A stretch of 64,000 nt of DNA, from contig CM072887.1 of the NCBI GenBank assembly GCA_037013685.1, positions 44,195,154-44,259,153 of the forward strand, read 5' to 3'. Numbering within the stretch: the first letter of the stretch is position 1; every line of letters starts with the position of its first letter. Origin of the DNA: Acridotheres tristis. Its lineage: Eukaryota > Chordata > Aves > Passeriformes > Sturnidae. Both the position numbers and the translations under genes were made by a program. Positions 54,501-57,500 of this stretch are shown here, one piece after another. Under the pieces are notes generated by a model, which saw nothing but the letters and a program-made list of their open reading frames with translations, was not told where the DNA came from and did no database searches.

Positions 54501-57500
54501 GGTTAGTTTAATTCTCTATTGGAAAAACTCTACACATGGAATGCATATCATATTCTTGCAAACCCCTTTATTTTTGAAAACCTGTCTTAAATAATTGTTA
54601 TAGTAAGGTATTGGCTTATTGTCTATTTTGTAATTTATTAATTAGCGTTGCATGCATTTATTATTTTTTGTTAGTAGTATTTTGTTCTTTTGTTTTTTTC
54701 ACATTTGTTATTTGGGCATTTCATCTATCTTGTTTAGTTCTATAATAGTTAAACACCATGGTATATTTGTGGTATAGAATTATCTCAGCTTTAGTTAGAA
54801 GCAAGTTTCTTGTTATGGTTGCTGCTTCATAAACAGTGTATTTTTTTTTTTTTTTTACCTTTCTATCATACTCTTTGGATCTATTCTTGTTTCTGTGGTT
54901 TGCATTGTTACTTTATTAAGTAAATTTGACAGAAACTTACAGCAGGTATAAGACACAGAGCTTTGTTTATTTGTGTATCACTTGTTTTTTAGTCAATTCA
55001 GTCTTGTGGTTTCTAGACCATTGCAGTTTCTTTGATTCCTTGCCGTATTTGAAATTACATGATTTCAGTTTGTGTAAAGAGTAATTTTTATGCTGCTATT
55101 GAGAATAATCTTGTCTGTAAGACAAAACACAGTTTCTGAAATGGAACTGTTTTTTCATACTTATGCAGGATGTGAAAAATCGACGAAATCCTCGCCTTGT
55201 ACCGTACGCTCTTCTGGATGATCGGACAAAGAAGTCCAACAAGGACAGTCTTCGGGAGGCAGTCCGCACCCTTCTAGGCTATGGTTACAATCTGGAAGCT
55301 CCTGATCAAGATCATGGTAATTAACTTCGGCTTTTTTTCTCAAAAAAAGGTTAGAATTTTCCACTCTGATACTGAATTTGTTGGTCCAATAAAACATTTT
55401 GAACAGGTGTTTCTAAATCTAATAAATGTTTTACTCCATTTTCTGCTCTCTTAGATCTTAATGTCTTCCTTTCCTTATTGTTTCCTTTCCTTATTGTTTC
55501 CTTTCCTTATTGTTTCCTTTCCTTATCCTGTGGCCTCAAATTAATATTTACTAAATGTAACATTTTTGCATTTTAAAGCAATTATTTACAATTTAAACCA
55601 ATAAACAAAACTTTTGGAATAGTTTTTATTTAACACTATATTTGCTATTTCAAGACAAAATAGGAAAAAAATACGTAAACTCAGTAGATGTAAATTTTAT
55701 ATTCCTAAAATTATAACTTTAAATAATGAAGAATTCTACAGCATGTATACAGTCTTATATTTAAATACTTAAAGCTAAGGTGAAATTTTCTAAAATTAAT
55801 GAGTGCAAACCAAATTTCTGTGAATGTCAACCTGCCAGTCTAGAATTAGATAGTCTGTTAAAGCCTTTACGTTTCCTTGGCTTTCTCAGGTCTTGGAAGT
55901 TGAACTAGACTGTAAGGAAATTTTAATTCACTTTTCACAGAGTTTTGTTTGAACTTGCATCATTGCCAGGTTGAATGTTTTATTGATATTGTGGGCAGTA
56001 TTTTCAGTCTGAGACATCCTGGACAAGAAAAAAATTCTGTACTATTAACAAAGAATTTTTAAAGAAAGTACATAACATTTAACATAATAACTACAGCATA
56101 TATAATGTTAAGAAAGTACAAGAAATCAGGAGACATAATGTACAAATAAAATAAATAGATCTAACCCCTATCAAGTCTATTTTAGAAGCTCACTTAGAGA
56201 TAAGGAAATATGGAATAATCAAAACTGAAACTAGCATCTTTATAATCTCAGCAAAATTTGGAAATTTTGAGAAATGTGTCTAAACCTTTTTTTTTTTTTT
56301 TTTTTTACCTATTTAGGCCATAGACTTTCAGTAAAGCATTTCTGCAGAAGACATAACTCGTACCTATGGTGTACACAGGGACCTACCATTTGGAATTTCT
56401 TTTCCAAAGCACATGCATTCTCTGATCCTCAGCCTTTATGAGATACTGCCATTAAATTACATTAAATATGAGGCATTGCTGAGACCCTCAATGTGTAACA
56501 AGGCTGGGTTGCTGAATCAGTAGAACAATGTTCCTTAGTGGAATGGACAGTGCTGGTGGCGAAATGCCATGGTCTCACTCTTCAATCTGCCAAGACTGAA
56601 GAGTGTAACCCTGCTGCATAACCCTAGAATTTATTCTCCTCCCACTGCTGGGAAGGAGATGCTGCAATAAGTGAGCATGACTTCTTGGTTCTGAGAAGGT
56701 GGGTTGGCTGGTACAGGATGCTTTTGTCTCTTGTGAAAATATAGGGGCTTTCTAATGGTGTAGACAAAAGGGGGAGAGAGTACACTCCTCTTCCAGTCTC
56801 CTCCACATCCTGCTGAGGTATAGTAATCCCATTTTTCAGTTACAGCTCTGAGAACCACATGCTGCTGCCTTGCTTTGGGAATGAATTGTTGAAAACCATT
56901 GTCTTTTTCCTTAGAATGCAGAGCTTGTTGAGCTGGTTCTGTGAATGGAGCTAGTAATGAAATGTAAAGAGCACTAGTGCAATCCTTGAATCTGAAAGAT
57001 GTGATGAAGGTTGTTGCAAAACTCCCAGAGGAAAGGAACTGCAGAACAGTGTCCCATGAATTGGTCTTTCTTGAGCAAACATTGGAATCTATTTGGCAGA
57101 AGATTTTTATAGTCATTTTGGGGATTTAGATTTTGCAGTTTATGAGCTTCTCAAGATTTGGAGATGCATAAAACATGTCACAAGAATCCTCTTTGATCAG
57201 CCAAAATTCACGCTGTTATTAAGGGATTTAGAGCCCTCTAGTGGTGTTCTGCATCTCCAGTCATTAATTTTTACTTAAACATTAACTTTGCAAAGTTCTC
57301 CAGTATTGGTTTTTATGTTTTGTTATTATTACATACTGGTTTCCTGCAGCACCTGTATTTTTGGAATTGCTTAGACTCTAGAAAGCATTTTGCTATTTAG
57401 AATCTAAAAAGAAAACAATTTCTCAGTTACCATGCTTTGTGGTGCTTCATCTGTATAGGTGAAGTACTAAGGGTTTTTAAAAGTGTTTTTAAGGCATTAA

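Noticed and set aside
56631..57116. 161-codon minus-strand open frame, the longest in the window
   Set aside because: Lies in an RYR2 intron, matches no family I know, and has no splice or promoter context. Chance open frame is the simplest reading.
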